From Aureimonas ureilytica (GTDB lineage Bacteria; Pseudomonadota; Alphaproteobacteria; Rhizobiales; Rhizobiaceae), in contig NZ_LDQA01000010.1 in the NCBI RefSeq assembly GCF_001475935.1, positions 1 through 64,000 on the forward strand: DNA of 64,000 nucleotides. The letters are read 5' to 3'. This document shows, one piece after another, positions 36,952 to 45,885 of this stretch (position 1 is its first letter; every line of letters starts with the position of its first letter). Under the pieces are notes generated by a model. That model saw only the letters and a list, made by a program, of their open reading frames with translations, ran no database searches and had not been told where the DNA came from. A program made the position numbers and the translations under genes.

Positions 36952-38493
36952 ATGAAGAACAGGAAGCCAAAGGCCAATCTTTTCGAGCGCGATATCGTTC
37001 GCACCTATCGGCCGGACGAGAAGGAGATCAAGCGGGATGCGGCGGAGGTCCAACTGCCGGTCAACGCCCGTCGTCTGGCTCAGATGCTGGAGCGCCGCGT
37101 TCTGTCGCCCCGTCTGGCGAGCGGGCTCGTTCGTCTCTTCGAGATCGTCGTGCTCGGCCTTCTCGCGATCATCTGCCTCCGCAACTCTGTCGATGGTCTG
37201 ATCGCGCGCCTCAGCCTCAGCGCGCTCCTGATCGTCGTCTTGGCCGCGATGATGCAGATGACCCACGGCTATGAGCCTGCGGTGCTGCGTTCGCGCCGCT
37301 CGCAGTTCCTTCGCCTGGGCGCCTCGATCTTTTCCGCCACGATCATCGTCGGCTTATGCGCCTCCCTCACCGGCAAGCTGACCTGGGCGCTGACCCACGA
37401 TCTCTGGATTTGGGCCATCGCCGGCTTCGGCCTTTTGAGCGTCGTGCGCTTTTTCCTGGCCCGGCGGATGCGCCGATGGGTTCGCAACGGCTTCATGGAG
37501 CGGCGCGCGATCCTGGTGGGCGGCGGCAGCGCGGCGGAGGCCTTCATTCGCCGCCTCGAAATGCACCCCGACAACGATGTGCGTATCTGCGGCATCTTCG
37601 ATGACCGGAGCGACGACCGCTCCCCGCCGATCGTGGCGGGCTATCCCAAGCTCGGCTCCATCGCGCAATTGACCGAGTTCGCGCGGCGCGCCCATATCGA
37701 CATGCTGATCGTAACCCTGCCGATGAGCGCACAAGCCCGGCTGCTCTCGATCATGCGTGAACTCTGGGTTCTGCCGCTGGATATTCGCGTCGCCGCCTCC
37801 TCGGCCGACTTGCGGTTCCGCTCCCGTTCGCATTCGTTCCTGGGCGACATTCCGCTTCTGAACGCCTTCGACCGGCCGCTCGCGGAATGGAGCATGATCA
37901 CCAAGCGCACGCTCGATCTCGTGGTCGGCACATTCGCGCTGATCGCGCTGAGCCCGGTCATGATGGCGACGGCGATCGCCATCAAGCTCGACAGCCCCGG
38001 CCCTGTTTTCTTTCGCCAGAAGCGCCACGGCTTCAACAATCAGATCATCAATGTCTGGAAATTCCGCTCGCTGCGCCATGAGATGGCCGATCCTCTCGCG
38101 CGCAAGATCGTCACCCATAACGACCCGCGCGTGACACGCGTCGGCCGCTTCATCCGGCGCAGCTCGATCGACGAGTTGCCGCAGCTGTTCAATGTGTTGA
38201 CGGGCGAACTCTCGCTGGTCGGTCCACGCCCGCACGCGGTCCATGCGCGCTCAAGCTTCGACGCGACCTTCACGGAAATCGTGGACGGCTATTTCGGGCG
38301 GCACAAGGTCAAGCCCGGCATCACGGGCTGGGCGCAGATCAATGGCTGGCGCGGCGAGATCGACGACAGCGAAAAGCTCAAGAAGCGCTTCGACTACGAT
38401 CTCTATTATATCGAGAACTGGTCCCTGCTTCTGGACATCCGCATTCTCGTGATGACGCCCATCAGCCTGCTGCGCAGCCAAGGCGCATACTGA
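36952..38493 (+). CDS. Polyprenyl-phosphate hexose-1-phosphate transferase (WcaJ/GumD type)
   Basis: 513 residues. The N-terminal half has four membrane helices (about 60-170) and a CoA-binding-like cytosolic domain (RRAILVGGGSAAEAFIRRLEMHP...ICGIFDDR). The C-terminal catalytic domain reads KRTLDLVVGTFALIALSPVMMATAIAIKLDSPGPVFFRQKRHG, RVTRVGRFIRRSSIDELPQLFNVLTGELSLVGPRPHA and KPGITGWAQINGWRG. It loads the first sugar phosphate on undecaprenyl phosphate, probably glucose or galactose by family. ATG 36952 follows TAGGGTGG. Downstream of the export lipoprotein by 111 bases. Confidence 0.92.
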   Translation: MKNRKPKANLFERDIVRTYRPDEKEIKRDAAEVQLPVNARRLAQMLERRVLSPRLASGLVRLFEIVVLGLLAIICLRNSVDGLIARLSLSALLIVVLAAMMQMTHGYEPAVLRSRRSQFLRLGASIFSATIIVGLCASLTGKLTWALTHDLWIWAIAGFGLLSVVRFFLARRMRRWVRNGFMERRAILVGGGSAAEAFIRRLEMHPDNDVRICGIFDDRSDDRSPPIVAGYPKLGSIAQLTEFARRAHIDMLIVTLPMSAQARLLSIMRELWVLPLDIRVAASSADLRFRSRSHSFLGDIPLLNAFDRPLAEWSMITKRTLDLVVGTFALIALSPVMMATAIAIKLDSPGPVFFRQKRHGFNNQIINVWKFRSLRHEMADPLARKIVTHNDPRVTRVGRFIRRSSIDELPQLFNVLTGELSLVGPRPHAVHARSSFDATFTEIVDGYFGRHKVKPGITGWAQINGWRGEIDDSEKLKKRFDYDLYYIENWSLLLDIRILVMTPISLLRSQGAY

Positions 38494-38528
38494 AACTAAA
38501 AGGCCGGCGCGGGATGATCGCGCCGGCC
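38494..38528 (-). terminator. Terminator between the priming transferase and ridA genes
   Basis: GGCCGGCGCG (38502-38511) and CGCGCCGGCC (38519-38528) form a 10-bp stem with a 7-base loop. TAAAA on its left gives a T run on the minus strand, so it serves the RidA gene first; on the plus strand it ends the convergent gene without a T run. Confidence 0.75.
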
Positions 38529-38535
38529 GACCGCC

Positions 38536-38880
38536 TCAGATGGCGGCGATCACGATGATCTCGACGAAATAGTCGGGCGTGGCGAGCTTCGACTCGCCAG
38601 TCGCGCGTGCGGGCTTGTTGGACGGATCGACCCAAGCATCCCACACCGCATTCATGGCGCCGAAATCATTCATGTCGGCGAGCCAGACGGTCGCCTGAAG
38701 GATCTTGGATTTGTCAGTGCCGGCCTCGGCCAGGAGACGATCGATCTCGGACAGCACCGTCTTGGTCTGAGCGGTCACATCCTCACCGGGATTGCCGACC
38801 TGACCCGCGAGATAGACCGTGTTGCCGTGAACGACGGCCGCGCTCATGCGATGACCGGGCTCGATGCGACGAATGCTCAT
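38536..38880 (-). CDS. RidA family protein (enamine/imine deaminase)
   Basis: 114 residues. The RidA fold shows MSAAVVHGNTVYLAGQVG, AQTKTVLSEIDRLLAEAGTDKSKILQATVWLADMNDF, and NKPARATGESKLATPDYFVEIIVIA, where the conserved arginine of the active site is R in PAR. It would clear reactive enamines and 2-iminoacids; the YCR/YjgF subfamily without proven activity cannot be excluded. ATG 38880 is the natural start; the site is AAGGATT-like. Confidence 0.88.
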   Translation of the reverse strand: MSIRRIEPGHRMSAAVVHGNTVYLAGQVGNPGEDVTAQTKTVLSEIDRLLAEAGTDKSKILQATVWLADMNDFGAMNAVWDAWVDPSNKPARATGESKLATPDYFVEIIVIAAI

Positions 38881-38986
38881 ACGAAATCCTTCCGCTTTGG
38901 GCTTTGTGCCGGCTGCGTTCTAGATGCGAATGAGCAAAGTCAGCAAGCGTTTCCAGCCATGATCAAGCGATGCGGTTCGGCCCGCC

Positions 38987-39166
38987 TCAGCGGGGCGACC
39001 AGACCCTGGCGGTCTGCGGCTCACGGCCGGACGAGGCGCCGAAGCGCGGGGATGTGGAGGTTTTGCCGTAGAGGTCGGACAGGCATTCGACCATCCCCTG
39101 CTCGACGGCTTCGTTTTCAGTGATCAATCCCGCCTCGAGGGCGGTGACGATATCGGACGCTGTCAT
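38987..39166 (-). CDS. Small hypothetical protein (59 residues)
   Basis: Starts MTASDIVTALEAGLITENEAVEQGMVECLSDLYG in helical style and ends with a Ser/Arg-rich tail. The ATG at 39166 follows GGGGAA; a longer frame (to 39499) overlaps the OsmF-like leader region and looks non-coding. The helical, charged start resembles small rhizobial stress proteins, but I do not recognise it. Weak to moderate support. Confidence 0.5.
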   Translation of the reverse strand: MTASDIVTALEAGLITENEAVEQGMVECLSDLYGKTSTSPRFGASSGREPQTARVWSPR

Positions 39167-39429
39167 GGAGTTCCCCATTTCATCAGGGCGGGAGTCAGAC
39201 GAACACTTTGTTTCCAGCTTGGTTCCGTAGAGATTTACGGATTTTTTACCATTTAGCCGCCGAAGAACAGTCCCTTTGATGATTTGAAACGATCGCGATT
39301 CGCATCGAACGGCGCGGCTGCGGCACCGGCACTCTGGCTTCCGGCCGGTGCTGCTCCAGTTTGCCGTTTCGAACCACCTGCAGCCCGGTCGCTCAACAGC
39401 GTCGGGCTTTCCCGATCTGGAGACATTCG

Positions 39430-40341
39430 ATGCGCCTTCCCGTGTTCGCAGCCGCCTTGCTTCTGGGCTCAACCTTGGCGAGCGGGGCTTTTGCGGCACC
39501 CGTCACTGTCTCGTCCAAGATCGATACCGAAGGCGGCGTCCTCGGCAACATGATCATGCTGGCGCTGCAGAATGGCGGGATTGAGACGACCGACCGCATT
39601 CAGCTGGGCGGAACGCCGGTGGTGCGCAAGGCCATCACATCGGGCGAGATCGACATCTATCCCGAATATACAGGCAATGCCGCCTTCTTCTTCAACCGCG
39701 CCGAGGACCCGCTCTGGAAGGACGCGGCCAAGGCCTATGCGGAGGCCAAGAAGCTCGACTACGACGCCAACAAGATCGTCTGGCTGACGCCCTCGCCGGC
39801 CAACAACACCTGGGGCATCGCGCTGCGCGGCGATGTCGCGGACCAGAACAAGCTGACGACGCTCAGCGAGTTCGGCTCTTATGTGGCCAAGGGCGGCGAC
39901 GTGAAGCTGGCCGCCTCCGCCGAATTCGTGAACTCCGCCTCCGCCCTGCCCTCGTTCCAGACGACCTATGGCTTCACGCTGAAGCCCGATCAGTTGCTGA
40001 CGCTTTCGGGCGGCGACACGGCAGCGACGATCGCGGCGGCAGCCCAGAACACCAATGGCGTTAACGCCGCCATGGTCTATGGCACGGATGGCGGCATCGC
40101 GGCCTCCAACCTCAAGGTGCTGGCGGACGACAAGAACGTGCAGCCGGTCTACCAGCCCGCGCCCATCGTGCGCGAGGCGGTGCTCAAGGAGCACCCGGAG
40201 ATCGAAGGCCTGCTGAAGCCGATCTTCGAGAGCCTCGATCTCGTGACGCTGCAGGAGCTGAACGGCCGCGTCCAGCTCGGCGGCGAGCCGGCGCGCGCGG
40301 TGGCCGAAGACTATCTTCGCTCGAAGAATCTCCTGAAATAG
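39430..40341 (+). CDS. Glycine-betaine/choline ABC receptor (OsmF/YehZ-like), orphan
   Basis: 303 residues with a Sec leader (about 1-22, FAA cut). The mature domain opens APVTVSSKIDTEGGVLGNMIMLALQNGGIETTDRIQLGGTPVVRKAITSGEIDIYPEYTGNAAFFF, the OsmF/OpuAC-type ligand pattern. It would bind quaternary amines or similar compounds in the periplasm. ATG 39430 follows TCTGGAG. No permease or ATPase is adjacent, so partners must be elsewhere. A strong terminator follows. Confidence 0.88.
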   Translation: MRLPVFAAALLLGSTLASGAFAAPVTVSSKIDTEGGVLGNMIMLALQNGGIETTDRIQLGGTPVVRKAITSGEIDIYPEYTGNAAFFFNRAEDPLWKDAAKAYAEAKKLDYDANKIVWLTPSPANNTWGIALRGDVADQNKLTTLSEFGSYVAKGGDVKLAASAEFVNSASALPSFQTTYGFTLKPDQLLTLSGGDTAATIAAAAQNTNGVNAAMVYGTDGGIAASNLKVLADDKNVQPVYQPAPIVREAVLKEHPEIEGLLKPIFESLDLVTLQELNGRVQLGGEPARAVAEDYLRSKNLLK

Positions 40342-40360
40342 GCTTCACGCGCCGACCAAC

Positions 40361-40399
40361 GAAAAGAGCCCGGCCGCATCCTGCAGCCGGGCTCTTTTC
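40361..40399. terminator. Bidirectional terminator between the OsmF-like gene and the min operon
   Basis: GAAAAGAGCCCGGC (40361-40374) and GCCGGGCTCTTTTC (40386-40399) are perfect 14-bp arms, with A and T runs on both outer sides. It ends the receptor gene and the minCDE unit from the other direction. Confidence 0.9.
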
Positions 40400-40422
40400 G
40401 TGTCAGCGGTCGGGTTTGGGTC

Positions 40423-40590
40423 CTACTGCTTCGCCTCGCCCTTGCGGGCCTGCGCTTCGCAGACCTCCACATGCTTGCGGAGCGCTTCGGTCGACAGGAT
40501 GGACGCGATGGAGCGGATGTTGCGTCCCTGCATCTGTGGGAGGTTCTGAACCTCCTGCAGACGAACGAGAAGCTCGGCTCTGCTGCTCAT
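40423..40590 (-). CDS. Small conserved-looking protein downstream of minE (55 residues)
   Basis: Read on the minus strand: ATG 40590 preceded at 7 bases by AAAGGAGA, an excellent ribosome site. The product opens MSSRAELLVRLQEVQNLPQMQ, is rich in helix formers, contains one Cys (in HVEVCEAQARKG) and ends TAG at 40423. It lies 64 bases after the minE stop in the same direction and just before a terminator, so it should be the last gene of the min operon. I do not recognise a family; a link to division is only by position. Confidence 0.62.
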   Translation of the reverse strand: MSSRAELLVRLQEVQNLPQMQGRNIRSIASILSTEALRKHVEVCEAQARKGEAKQ

Positions 40591-40654
40591 GGCTGTCTCC
40601 TTTCCCTTTGGTGTGGAACGGCTTCGGCCAACCGGACAGACTGTCCGGTCGGTT

Positions 40655-40924
40655 TCAATGCGCCGTCAGGAGTGCCGCTTGCTGCGGCAATTCGATGTCG
40701 ACTTCCAGCGTCGACATCTGATCTTTGCGGTCCATCTTCACCTTCACCTTGTCCCGGTTGATCGGGACATGGCGCGCGATGACGGCCAGGATTTCCTCGC
40801 GCAGCACGGCGACGAGATCGGACTGTCCGATCTCGGCGCGTTCGTGAGCAAGCAGGATCTGGAGGCGCTCACGCGCCGCCGGGGCGGTGGTCCGCTGCTT
40901 GTTGAAGAAGTTGAAGAGGCTCAT
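40655..40924 (-). CDS. minE: Cell division topological specificity factor
   Basis: 89 residues. The N-terminal part [31 protein letters not shown] is the membrane-targeting and MinD-activating segment, and [36 protein letters not shown] the dimer domain. It drives MinD oscillation so the Z ring forms at mid-cell. Its ATG overlaps the minD stop as ATGA. Confidence 0.96.
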   Translation of the reverse strand: MSLFNFFNKQRTTAPAARERLQILLAHERAEIGQSDLVAVLREEILAVIARHVPINRDKVKVKMDRKDQMSTLEVDIELPQQAALLTAH

Positions 40925-41736
40925 GCAGCCCTCCGGCTGAAGAACTTGCCCAGAAGACCGCGCTTGTCCGTCGGCACGTTCATGGGGACGGTCTGACCCA
41001 TGAGCCGCTTAGCGGCGTCCATATAGGCCCGCGCCGGCGCGCTCTGGGCGTCCGACAGCGTGACCGGCGTGCCGAGGTTGGACGCACGCAGAACTTCCGC
41101 GCTCTCGGGCACGATGCCCAGAAGCGGGATGGAGAGGATTTCCAGAACGTCGTCGACCTTGAGCATGTCCCCGCGCTCGGCGCGGATGGGGTCGTAGCGC
41201 GTCAGAAGCAGATGCTTCTCGATGCGGCCGCCCTTTTCGGCGCGCAGCGTCTTGGAATCGAGAAGGCCGATGATGCGATCGGAATCGCGCACAGAGGACA
41301 CTTCCGGGTTGGTGACGACGACGGCGAGATCGGCATGGCGCATCGCCAGCGTCGCGCCGCGCTCGATACCGGCCGGGCTGTCGCAGATCACCCAGTCGAA
41401 CTGCGCGCGGAGCTGATCCATGACGCGATCGACGCCGTCCTGGGTCAGGTTGTCCTTGTCGCGGGTCTGCGAGGCCGGAAGCAGGCAGAGCGTGTCGACG
41501 CGCTTGTCGCGGATCAGCGCCTGGTTGAGGTTCGCGTCGCCCTGAACCACGTTGATGAGGTCGTAGACCACACGCCGCTCGGCGCCCATCACGAGGTCTA
41601 GATTGCGCAGGCCGACGTCAAAATCCACCACGACGACCTTCTGGCCGCTCTGTGCCAGAGCTGCGCCCAGCGCGGCGGTCGAGGTGGTCTTTCCGACGCC
41701 CCCTTTGCCCGATGTCACCACCATCACCTCAGCCAT
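40921..41736 (-). CDS. minD: Septum site-determining ATPase
   Basis: 271 residues. Deviant Walker [34 protein letters not shown], and C-terminal amphipathic helix [12 protein letters not shown] for membrane binding. Works with MinC and MinE. ATG 41736 has a modest site 71 bases after minC. Overlaps minE by 4 bases. Confidence 0.97.
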   Translation of the reverse strand: MAEVMVVTSGKGGVGKTTSTAALGAALAQSGQKVVVVDFDVGLRNLDLVMGAERRVVYDLINVVQGDANLNQALIRDKRVDTLCLLPASQTRDKDNLTQDGVDRVMDQLRAQFDWVICDSPAGIERGATLAMRHADLAVVVTNPEVSSVRDSDRIIGLLDSKTLRAEKGGRIEKHLLLTRYDPIRAERGDMLKVDDVLEILSIPLLGIVPESAEVLRASNLGTPVTLSDAQSAPARAYMDAAKRLMGQTVPMNVPTDKRGLLGKFFSRRAA

Positions 41737-41807
41737 GTCAGGCCTTTCCCTGTTGTCGTTTTTTTCGTTTCGTTTCGTTCGGCCGTCGCACCCGCCCCGA
41801 GGCGAGC

Positions 41808-42563
41808 TCAGTTCGATAGGACCACGGTTCTCAGAGCCGTGTCGTCGAGCCAGATGTGGACGGGCTGGCCCAGCATCTTGGGGTCGAGGTCCTCGGCGGT
41901 CTTGTAGAGACCGTCGATGGCGATCAGTTCGGCCTCGAGCTTGCGGCAGAAGATGCGCGCATTGGCATTGCCGGCCGACCCTGCCAGCGCCCGCCCCCGC
42001 AGGGCGCCGTAGACATGGATCGAACCGCCGGCGATGACCTCGGCCCCCGAGGCGACATGGCCGAGAACAGTGACGTCCCCTTCCGGGAAGATGATCGACT
42101 GGCCCGAGCGAACCGGCGTGTCGATCACCAGCGCCGGCGTAACGGGCGGCGCCGTCATGCGCGGAACGGCGGGCGCTTGAGGCGCCGCGCCGGATTTCGC
42201 CGCCGCCGGGGCGGAAGTTTCGTCGGGCATCTCGATGTCGGCTGCGTTGCGGCCGCCGCGCATTTCCGGCGGCATCCCCGGCCCGAGAATCGAAGGCAGT
42301 GCGCCTTCGATGCCCATGACGCGGACATTGCGCTTGGTCAGTTCCGCGAGCAGATCGGCCAGCTGCTCGCGGGTGATCGGCAGACCCGCCACATCCAGAA
42401 CGATGGGCCGGCCCAGGAAAAAGCCCGTGGAGCGCCGAGCAAGGTCGTCCAGCTGCGCGAGCCAGTCGCGGAACGGCAGTTCGGGCGACAGGACCAGCGC
42501 GAGAAAGGATCGGCCGCGCAGGCGGACGGCTTTGCTGTTCGGTAGGGCTTCGGTCATCTTCAT
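41808..42563 (-). CDS. minC: Septum site-determining inhibitor of FtsZ
   Basis: 251 residues. N-terminal FtsZ-binding domain (about 10-105, [29 protein letters not shown]), a Pro/Ala-rich linker (about 115-150) and the right-handed beta-helix C-terminal domain ([39 protein letters not shown]), which pairs with MinD. The linker is longer than usual. The start may be ATG 42563 or ATG 42557; neither has a strong site. First gene of minCDE. Confidence 0.94.
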   Translation of the reverse strand: MKMTEALPNSKAVRLRGRSFLALVLSPELPFRDWLAQLDDLARRSTGFFLGRPIVLDVAGLPITREQLADLLAELTKRNVRVMGIEGALPSILGPGMPPEMRGGRNAADIEMPDETSAPAAAKSGAAPQAPAVPRMTAPPVTPALVIDTPVRSGQSIIFPEGDVTVLGHVASGAEVIAGGSIHVYGALRGRALAGSAGNANARIFCRKLEAELIAIDGLYKTAEDLDPKMLGQPVHIWLDDTALRTVVLSN

Positions 42564-42696
42564 TAACGCTTTGTTGCTGAGGGAGTTAAACCGTTCAGCC
42601 TTAACTGAGGGTTAACTCTTCGCCGACCTGCGGCAGATGGAGGCGGCCGAAGCCCCTTGGCGCGGGGGTATGGCCTGCTGGATTCTATGGATGCCA

Positions 42697-42729
42697 AACA
42701 AAAAGGGCATCCCGATCAATGGGATGCCC
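42697..42729 (-). terminator. Rho-independent terminator of purU
   Basis: GGGCATCCC (42705-42713) and GGGATGCCC (42721-42729), with CAAACAAAA on the left giving the minus-strand T run. It starts 32 bases after the purU stop. Confidence 0.82.
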
Positions 42730-42761
42730 ATAGTGGCGAAACGCGGCAAAGGTTCCGCCTC

Positions 42762-43625
42762 TCAATCGCGAAAGATCACCGTCTTGTCCTTGTTCAGGAT
42801 CACGCGGTTGTCGAGATGCCAGGCGATGGCGCGCGACAGGACGCGGCGCTCGATGTCGCGCCCCTTGCGCACGAGGTCTTCCGGCGCGTCATGATGGGAG
42901 ATGCGCTCGACATCCTGCTCGATGATCGGGCCCTCATCGAGATCGGCCGTCACATAGTGCGCCGTCGCGCCGATCAGCTTCACGCCGCGCCGATGCGCCT
43001 GATGGTAGGGCTTGGCACCCTTGAAGCCGGGCAGGAAGGAGTGATGGATGTTGATGCAGCGGCCCGAGAGATAGGCCGAGAGTTCGTCCGACAGGATTTG
43101 CATGTAGCGCGCGAGCACCACGAGATCGGCACCGGTTTCCTCCACGATGCGGATGATGTCGGCCTCCTGCTGCGGCTTGGTGTCGCGCGTGATCGGCAGA
43201 TAGTGAAACGGAATGCCGTCGAAATCGTGATGGGCATAGGTCTCGCGCGGGTAGTTCGAGACGATGCCCACGATGTCCATGCGCAACTCGTCGATCCGCC
43301 AGCGATAGAGGAGATCGGCGAGGCAATGGTCGAAGCGCGAGACGAGGATCAGCACCTTCTGGCGCGCATCGTTGGCCGCGATGCGCCAATCCATGCCGAA
43401 CCGCTCGGCGATCGCGGAGAAGGCCGTGGTCAGGCTTTCGACCCGTACCACCGATTCCACGATGGCGAAACGCACGCGCATGAAGAAGCGGCCGGTTTCC
43501 GGGTCGTCGAACTGGTGCGCCTCGCGAATGTCCGCGCCATTGTCGTAGAGATGCCGCGACACGGCAGCGACAATGCCCGGACGGTTCGCACAGGACAGGG
43601 TCAGGATATATTCGGGGCTGGGCAC
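42762..43625 (-). CDS. purU: Formyltetrahydrofolate deformylase
   Basis: 287 residues. N-terminal ACT domain (about 6-85, [34 protein letters not shown]) and C-terminal formyl-transferase fold with [19 protein letters not shown] and [22 protein letters not shown], which carry the catalytic N, H and D. It frees formate from 10-formyl-THF to supply purine synthesis and balance C1 units. ATG 43625 is supported by the ACT start; the site CGGAGTG is 6-7 bases upstream. Confidence 0.94.
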   Translation of the reverse strand: MPSPEYILTLSCANRPGIVAAVSRHLYDNGADIREAHQFDDPETGRFFMRVRFAIVESVVRVESLTTAFSAIAERFGMDWRIAANDARQKVLILVSRFDHCLADLLYRWRIDELRMDIVGIVSNYPRETYAHHDFDGIPFHYLPITRDTKPQQEADIIRIVEETGADLVVLARYMQILSDELSAYLSGRCINIHHSFLPGFKGAKPYHQAHRRGVKLIGATAHYVTADLDEGPIIEQDVERISHHDAPEDLVRKGRDIERRVLSRAIAWHLDNRVILNKDKTVIFRD

Positions 43626-43816
43626 GGCACACTCCGGCAGGCGCGAGAGCCCTCCCCGGAACCTTCGTTCAAGAAGAAGACCCTCACCATTTGTTTTCAG
43701 GCATAGGCCGAAGCCGAAGCGGGGTCGCTTCGGCTGAACAGGCGCTGGACATGTCCTCCCCTAGCCGATCCCACGGCCGCCGGGAAGCGAGGCGGAGAGC
43801 GGCGCAGGCCCCCGGC

Positions 43817-44578
43817 TCAGATCGAGCCCGCTTCCACCATGTAATTGTTGGCGGTGCACATGGCCGCATCGTCGGAGGCGAGGAACAAGGTCATGCGGGC
43901 CAGATAGACCGGCTCGATCGGAAACGGCAGGCATTGGCGCTTGAGATGGGCCTCCAGCGCCTCGGGCGTTACCCAAAGCTCCTTCTGGCGCTCGGTCATG
44001 ATCCAGCCGGGAACCACCGTGTTGACGCGGATGCGATGGGGGCCGAGATCGCGCGCAAAGGAGCGCGTCATGCCGTGCACGGCCGATTTCGCGGTCGTAT
44101 AGACCGGCATTCCGCCGCCCGCTTCCCACCAGGAGTTCGAGCCGAAATTGATGACCGATCCGCCGCCGGCCGCGATCATGCCGGGCGCGACGGCCTGGAT
44201 GGCGAAGAACATGTGCCGCAGGTTGGTGGCGATGCGCTCGTCGTAATAATCCGGGGTCACGTCCTCCCAGCCGTGGCGATCGTCCCGCGCGGCATTGTTG
44301 ACGAGGACGGTGGCCGGTCCGAGCCAAGCTTCGAGCCGTGCGAAGGCAGCGCGCAGCGCGTCGATATCGCGGAGGTCGCAGGGCTCGAAGGCCACGTCGC
44401 AATCCTTGCCCGACAGGTCTTCGGCCAGCTTGGCTCCGCGCTCGGCATCGATATCCACGAAGCCCACCTTGGAGCCCTGATCGACAAAGGCGCGCACGAT
44501 GTCCGCCCCGATGCCAGACGCGCCGCCCGTGACGAAGACCGTGCGCCCGCGCAGGCTAGGATAGATGGCATAGGACAT
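43817..44578 (-). CDS. SDR oxidoreductase, D-xylose/L-arabinose 1-dehydrogenase-like
   Basis: 253 residues. Rossmann motif TGGASGIGADI, NNAARDDRHGWEDVT, active site Ser in FGSNSWW, Y and K in VYTTAK, and PGWIMTERQ. The opening AIYPSLRGRTVFVTGG and DDRH...YYDERIATNLRHMFFAIQAVAPGM closely follow Caulobacter D-xylose dehydrogenase as I remember it. Substrate is therefore an aldose, probably xylose or arabinose, but no pathway gene is adjacent. ATG 44578 follows CGGGAGG; the longer frame to 44629 has none. Confidence 0.85.
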   Translation of the reverse strand: MSYAIYPSLRGRTVFVTGGASGIGADIVRAFVDQGSKVGFVDIDAERGAKLAEDLSGKDCDVAFEPCDLRDIDALRAAFARLEAWLGPATVLVNNAARDDRHGWEDVTPDYYDERIATNLRHMFFAIQAVAPGMIAAGGGSVINFGSNSWWEAGGGMPVYTTAKSAVHGMTRSFARDLGPHRIRVNTVVPGWIMTERQKELWVTPEALEAHLKRQCLPFPIEPVYLARMTLFLASDDAAMCTANNYMVEAGSI

Positions 44579-44657
44579 GAAACCTCCCGGCAGGCGAAAG
44601 GCCCGCTTCGTGATAAGCCGGAGTGGCAAGGCACCGAACGCGCGTCAAGACACCTGT

Positions 44658-45134
44658 CTAAGCAAATGTGCCGCGGTCCCGATTGAGCTGCCAGACCTTG
44701 AGATTGAGCGCGGCGGCGACGCAGACCCAGGCGAGATAGGGCACGAGCAGAAGCGCCGCTGTCCGGCTATAGGGCCAGAAGGCGAGGATATTGACCGCGA
44801 TGGCGAGGCCCAGCAGCGTTATGTCGAGAAAGGCGAGGTCGGGCCGCCGCCTGCCGAAGAACAGCATCGACCAAAGAAAATTCAGGATCATCTGCCCCAG
44901 GAAGATGCCGAACGGGATAATCACGAAGCCGGCCTGCCGCCAGACCAGCCACCCGCTGATGGCGATCAGGAGGTAAAGCACGCTCCAGACGATCGGGAAG
45001 GCGCGGTTGGGCGGCGTCCAAGAGGGCTTCGTCAGCCCCTGATACCAAGTGCCTGGTTTGAAGACGATGCCGCTGGCGGCGATCAGCCCCGAGAAAAGGA
45101 TGAAGCCGAGAAGGATGAGGATGGATGTCGTCAT
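44658..45134 (-). CDS. tspO: TspO/MBR tryptophan-rich sensory protein
   Basis: 158 residues, five membrane helices. PGTWYQGLTKPSWTPPNRAFPIVWSVLYLLIAISGWLVW and NFLWSMLFFGRRRPDLAFLDI, then WPYSRTAALLLVPYLAWVCVAAALN, are the TspO signature. It binds porphyrins and in alphaproteobacteria tunes tetrapyrrole-linked gene expression. ATG 45134 follows GGTGGGCT. Confidence 0.93.
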   Translation of the reverse strand: MTTSILILLGFILFSGLIAASGIVFKPGTWYQGLTKPSWTPPNRAFPIVWSVLYLLIAISGWLVWRQAGFVIIPFGIFLGQMILNFLWSMLFFGRRRPDLAFLDITLLGLAIAVNILAFWPYSRTAALLLVPYLAWVCVAAALNLKVWQLNRDRGTFA

Positions 45135-45236
45135 GGGAGAGCCCACCAATCTGTCATGCGCCTGACATTTCGTGCGTCGTCACGACCCAGGGGACGTATT
45201 GATCGGCACGTACCCGTTACGCTGCAACACCAGCCC

Positions 45237-45734
45237 TCAAATCCAACCGCCAACGCGCAGACCGACCACCATCAGGGACACGACCGCCAACCCCATCTGC
45301 ATCGGTCGAAGTCCCGCGAAATAGTTCGGCACTTCCTCCCTGCGCGCGGCAATCGGGTCCAGCACCGCCAGCGAAAGATAAGCTAGGAGGAGAAGAGCTG
45401 TCGCGAGGCCGAACCGCCCGGCTCCGGTCAGCAGGATCGAGCCTATGCCGGCGAGAAAAAGCCACATCATCATCGCCAACTGGCTGAGATGGGCGCCATC
45501 GGGCATACGGAAGCTCACCCCGCGCCGCACGCCCGACAGGAACGTCACGATTGCCCCGGCCCAGACGAGTGTCAGCGGCAGGAGCGTCGCGCTCCAGTCC
45601 GGCAGAACGAAGAGCGAAAGCGCGCCCGCCGTGATCGGCATGATCGCCGCATAGGCCAGCAGCCAATCCTCCGGGGGCGGGCGAAGCGGCTCGTGGACAG
45701 GCAGGGTGATGGTCTCGGATGCGCGCTGGGTCAT
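45237..45734 (-). CDS. DUF3429 membrane protein
   Basis: 165 residues, about five membrane helices. WLLAYAAIMPITAGALSLFV, YAAIM and ...GAIVTFLSGVRRGVSFRMPDGAHLSQLAMMMWLFLAGIGSILLTG fit DUF3429, found in many alphaproteobacteria. The start at 45734 (MTQRASET) or the longer 45788 cannot be decided; both sites are weak. Role unknown. Confidence 0.78.
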   Translation of the reverse strand: MTQRASETITLPVHEPLRPPPEDWLLAYAAIMPITAGALSLFVLPDWSATLLPLTLVWAGAIVTFLSGVRRGVSFRMPDGAHLSQLAMMMWLFLAGIGSILLTGAGRFGLATALLLLAYLSLAVLDPIAARREEVPNYFAGLRPMQMGLAVVSLMVVGLRVGGWI

Positions 45735-45885
45735 GGAAGGCGAGTTAGGCAACACCTCTCGCTCTTCCAGCGCACGGGCGCCACGCATCGCCGCTTTTCG
45801 TCCCGAGAGAGGCTTGACCGCCCTATTCGCCTCGCTCGCAGCGCGATAAGCCGCACCTCATCGCTCCCAGCGGACCCGTTCGACC

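Noticed and set aside
40416-40996. Plus-strand frames opposite minE and the small downstream gene
   Set aside because: They lack ribosome sites and are explained by the min genes on the other strand.
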